Of a stretch of 22,066 nt of DNA, positions 20,556 through 22,066 are shown piece after piece. The position numbers and the translations under genes are program-made. The stretch lies in NCBI GenBank assembly GCA_001953115.1, contig LSSL01002593.1, positions 1-22,066 on the forward strand, in the 5' to 3' direction. The notes under the pieces were generated by a model that saw nothing but the letters and a program-made list of their open reading frames with translations, made no database searches and had not been told where the DNA came from. Origin of the DNA: Smittium mucronatum (taxonomy: Eukaryota > Kickxellomycota > Harpellomycetes > Harpellales > Legeriomycetaceae). The first letter of the stretch is position 1. Every line of letters begins with the position of its first letter.

Positions 20556-22024
20556 GATTTTTTCTAATATAATTCTAAATGCGATTTATTTTTAATAAAT
20601 CAGATATGGTTTTTGATAAACTAGATGTGATTTAAATAAGAAGCTGACCATTAATAATAGATCAAGTTATTCCGAAATAACCTATCTTTATTTTTTTTTA
20701 ATTGGCTTTTTAATTTTTATATAATTATCAGACAATTAAATTTAATTATCTTTCATTTTAATTTATTTAAGAATCAGAAATAAGCTATTTAGTCTAACAT
20801 TAAACAATAGATCAGTCAAAATAAAAAATTCAGAGGGTTGTTAAGATATTAGGGCGCAGGTTTTTTTAAATTGAGGGGTTTTGACTTTACACTTACACAA
20901 CTAAAATAAAATCTTTGTTGAATAATCGATTATTTCTTTTTAACTTATCTATTTTTTTGCGAATATCCCGGATCTAAACTTTTTCAGATATGCTATATCC
21001 TATTCAAGAAAAAAAAAATTAGTATATGTTTCTTAAAAATTTATTAGTTCTTTTTTAATTGAAGTGGCTATTTCAAAATAACAGTATGAATGAAATAATT
21101 AACGGGGTTCTCTTTGTTATAAATCCATTTTTCCAAATCATATAAAATCTGTCCCAATTTTGCAAATGTGATTTATCTATTTGATAAAACCAACTCGCAA
21201 ATTAAATAAAGCCAACATCTTATTTTGATATAGCCTATTACCCACTATAATAATACTATTTTTTGAAAATATAGTACTAATTTTCAAATTCCGGGTATTT
21301 ATTTCTTAGTTAAGAGAAAAATCTCATCATAATTATTAGCCTAATTGTCATTTCGCCTAATTAATTCGCTCAATTATTTATTCCCCCAATTTTAATCTCG
21401 CACCATTTACAAATTTTCATATTCCCAATTAGTCTCTTTTTAATTTAGACGTAATTACCAAATTCAAATTCAATATCTATATATAAAAATATTAAATATT
21501 CTAAAAAATTCACCATTAAACGTAAATTTATTAAATGCATAAATTTATCTAATACTTGATCTAAAACCAATTAAACTGAATAAAATTGAATTGATAAAAT
21601 CAATCATTTTTCCAATAAAAAATAAATGGCTGAAGTTTATTTAATTAAAAATGGTAATGTGTATTTCAAAAAAATGGAAAAAAATTCATACTAAAATAAA
21701 ATAAATATAAACCACAAGATCCCCATTTAAGATTAATAAGATTGATATTAAAATAAATTCCTAACACCTATTATTAAAATTATAGAGAGTATTTTTTTTA
21801 GGATAATTAGAAATAAGAATTTTTATATCAATAAAATTGATATATATTCCATTTGAATTGTGTAGGTTTCGATCAGCTGAAAAATTTAATAAAAAATAAA
21901 CCAAGAATAGAAATAAACAAACAAATAAAGTTTTTGATAAGTGTATTATTGTATAAATAAATATAAAGATCGTCACAAACTTGATTTTTAATATCCAAAT
22001 TATATCTGGATGTAATATAACACA

Positions 22025-22042
22025 CCAAACCAAACCAAACCA
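22025..22042. repeat. Short (CCAAA) tandem repeat
   Basis: Three ccaaa units plus cca, followed by related caca/aacc sequence up to the window end. It does not match a standard TTAGGG telomere. Confidence 0.7.
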
Positions 22043-22066
22043 CAACACTAAACCACACTACAAAAA

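Larger units (their letters stand above)
20502..22066. other. Gene-free AT-rich right flank
   Basis: No gene is visible. An inverted repeat lies at 20520-20555, and a C-only-strand stretch with recurring cyaatt motifs lies at about 21338-21440. The window ends in a short ccaaa repeat. Minus-strand open frames near 21761-22058 encode Phe/Ile/Leu-rich sequence typical of translated AT-rich DNA. Confidence 0.55.

Noticed and set aside
21761..22058. Two overlapping minus-strand frames with apparent transmembrane character
   Set aside because: The hydrophobicity follows from T-rich codons, the two frames overlap, and there is no conserved motif or promoter context.
22018..22066. Right end as a telomere
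   Set aside because: The ccaaa units are too few and do not match a known fungal telomere repeat; the window end is probably arbitrary.

Overview
The window looks like nuclear DNA of a very AT-rich, early-diverging fungus. The two intact genes are intronless, use the standard code (Trp by TGG), and encode a fungal-type Sec7/PH Arf exchange factor and a DNAJC8/Spf31-type splicing J-protein. The low GC, the Asn/Ser-rich low-complexity protein and the mix of dead DNA transposons would suit a gut-dwelling zygomycete such as Harpellales (Kickxellomycotina). That placement is inference; no marker gene in the window settles it.

Layout. Bases 1-126 hold the probable 3' end of an unidentified gene. 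A 53-codon ORF of coding-like composition lies at 397-558. A badly decayed minus-strand DNA transposon relic, tentatively Merlin/ISXO2-like, covers about 1165-2220. The Sec7/PH gene occupies 2462-7786 (+) and converges on the DNAJC8 homologue at 8333-9025 (-). The 546-bp space between them carries a poly(A) signal and a short orphan protein-like stretch.

From 9.03 kb to the right end (13 kb) there is no intact gene. Hand-counted lines here run from about 10 to 30% GC. Inside this desert I read two decayed Mutator-like (MULE) transposase genes in tail-to-tail orientation: 9541-11178 (+) and 13376-14923 (-). They share the same motif order: a Cys-rich N-terminal finger, the catalytic-core TFKL motif, TD/ED, WxH, PSxN and a basic tail. 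A 493-bp block at 20009-20501 stands out at about 41% GC and is bounded by imperfect inverted repeats, so it is a candidate non-autonomous element. The rest is AT-rich DNA with a few short protein-like scraps and hairpins.

The two intact genes act in unrelated processes (Arf GTPase activation and pre-mRNA splicing) and show no sign of functional linkage. The most interesting content is the transposon graveyard to the right of them, together with the GC-rich block. I found no evidence for a novel defence or biosynthetic system.
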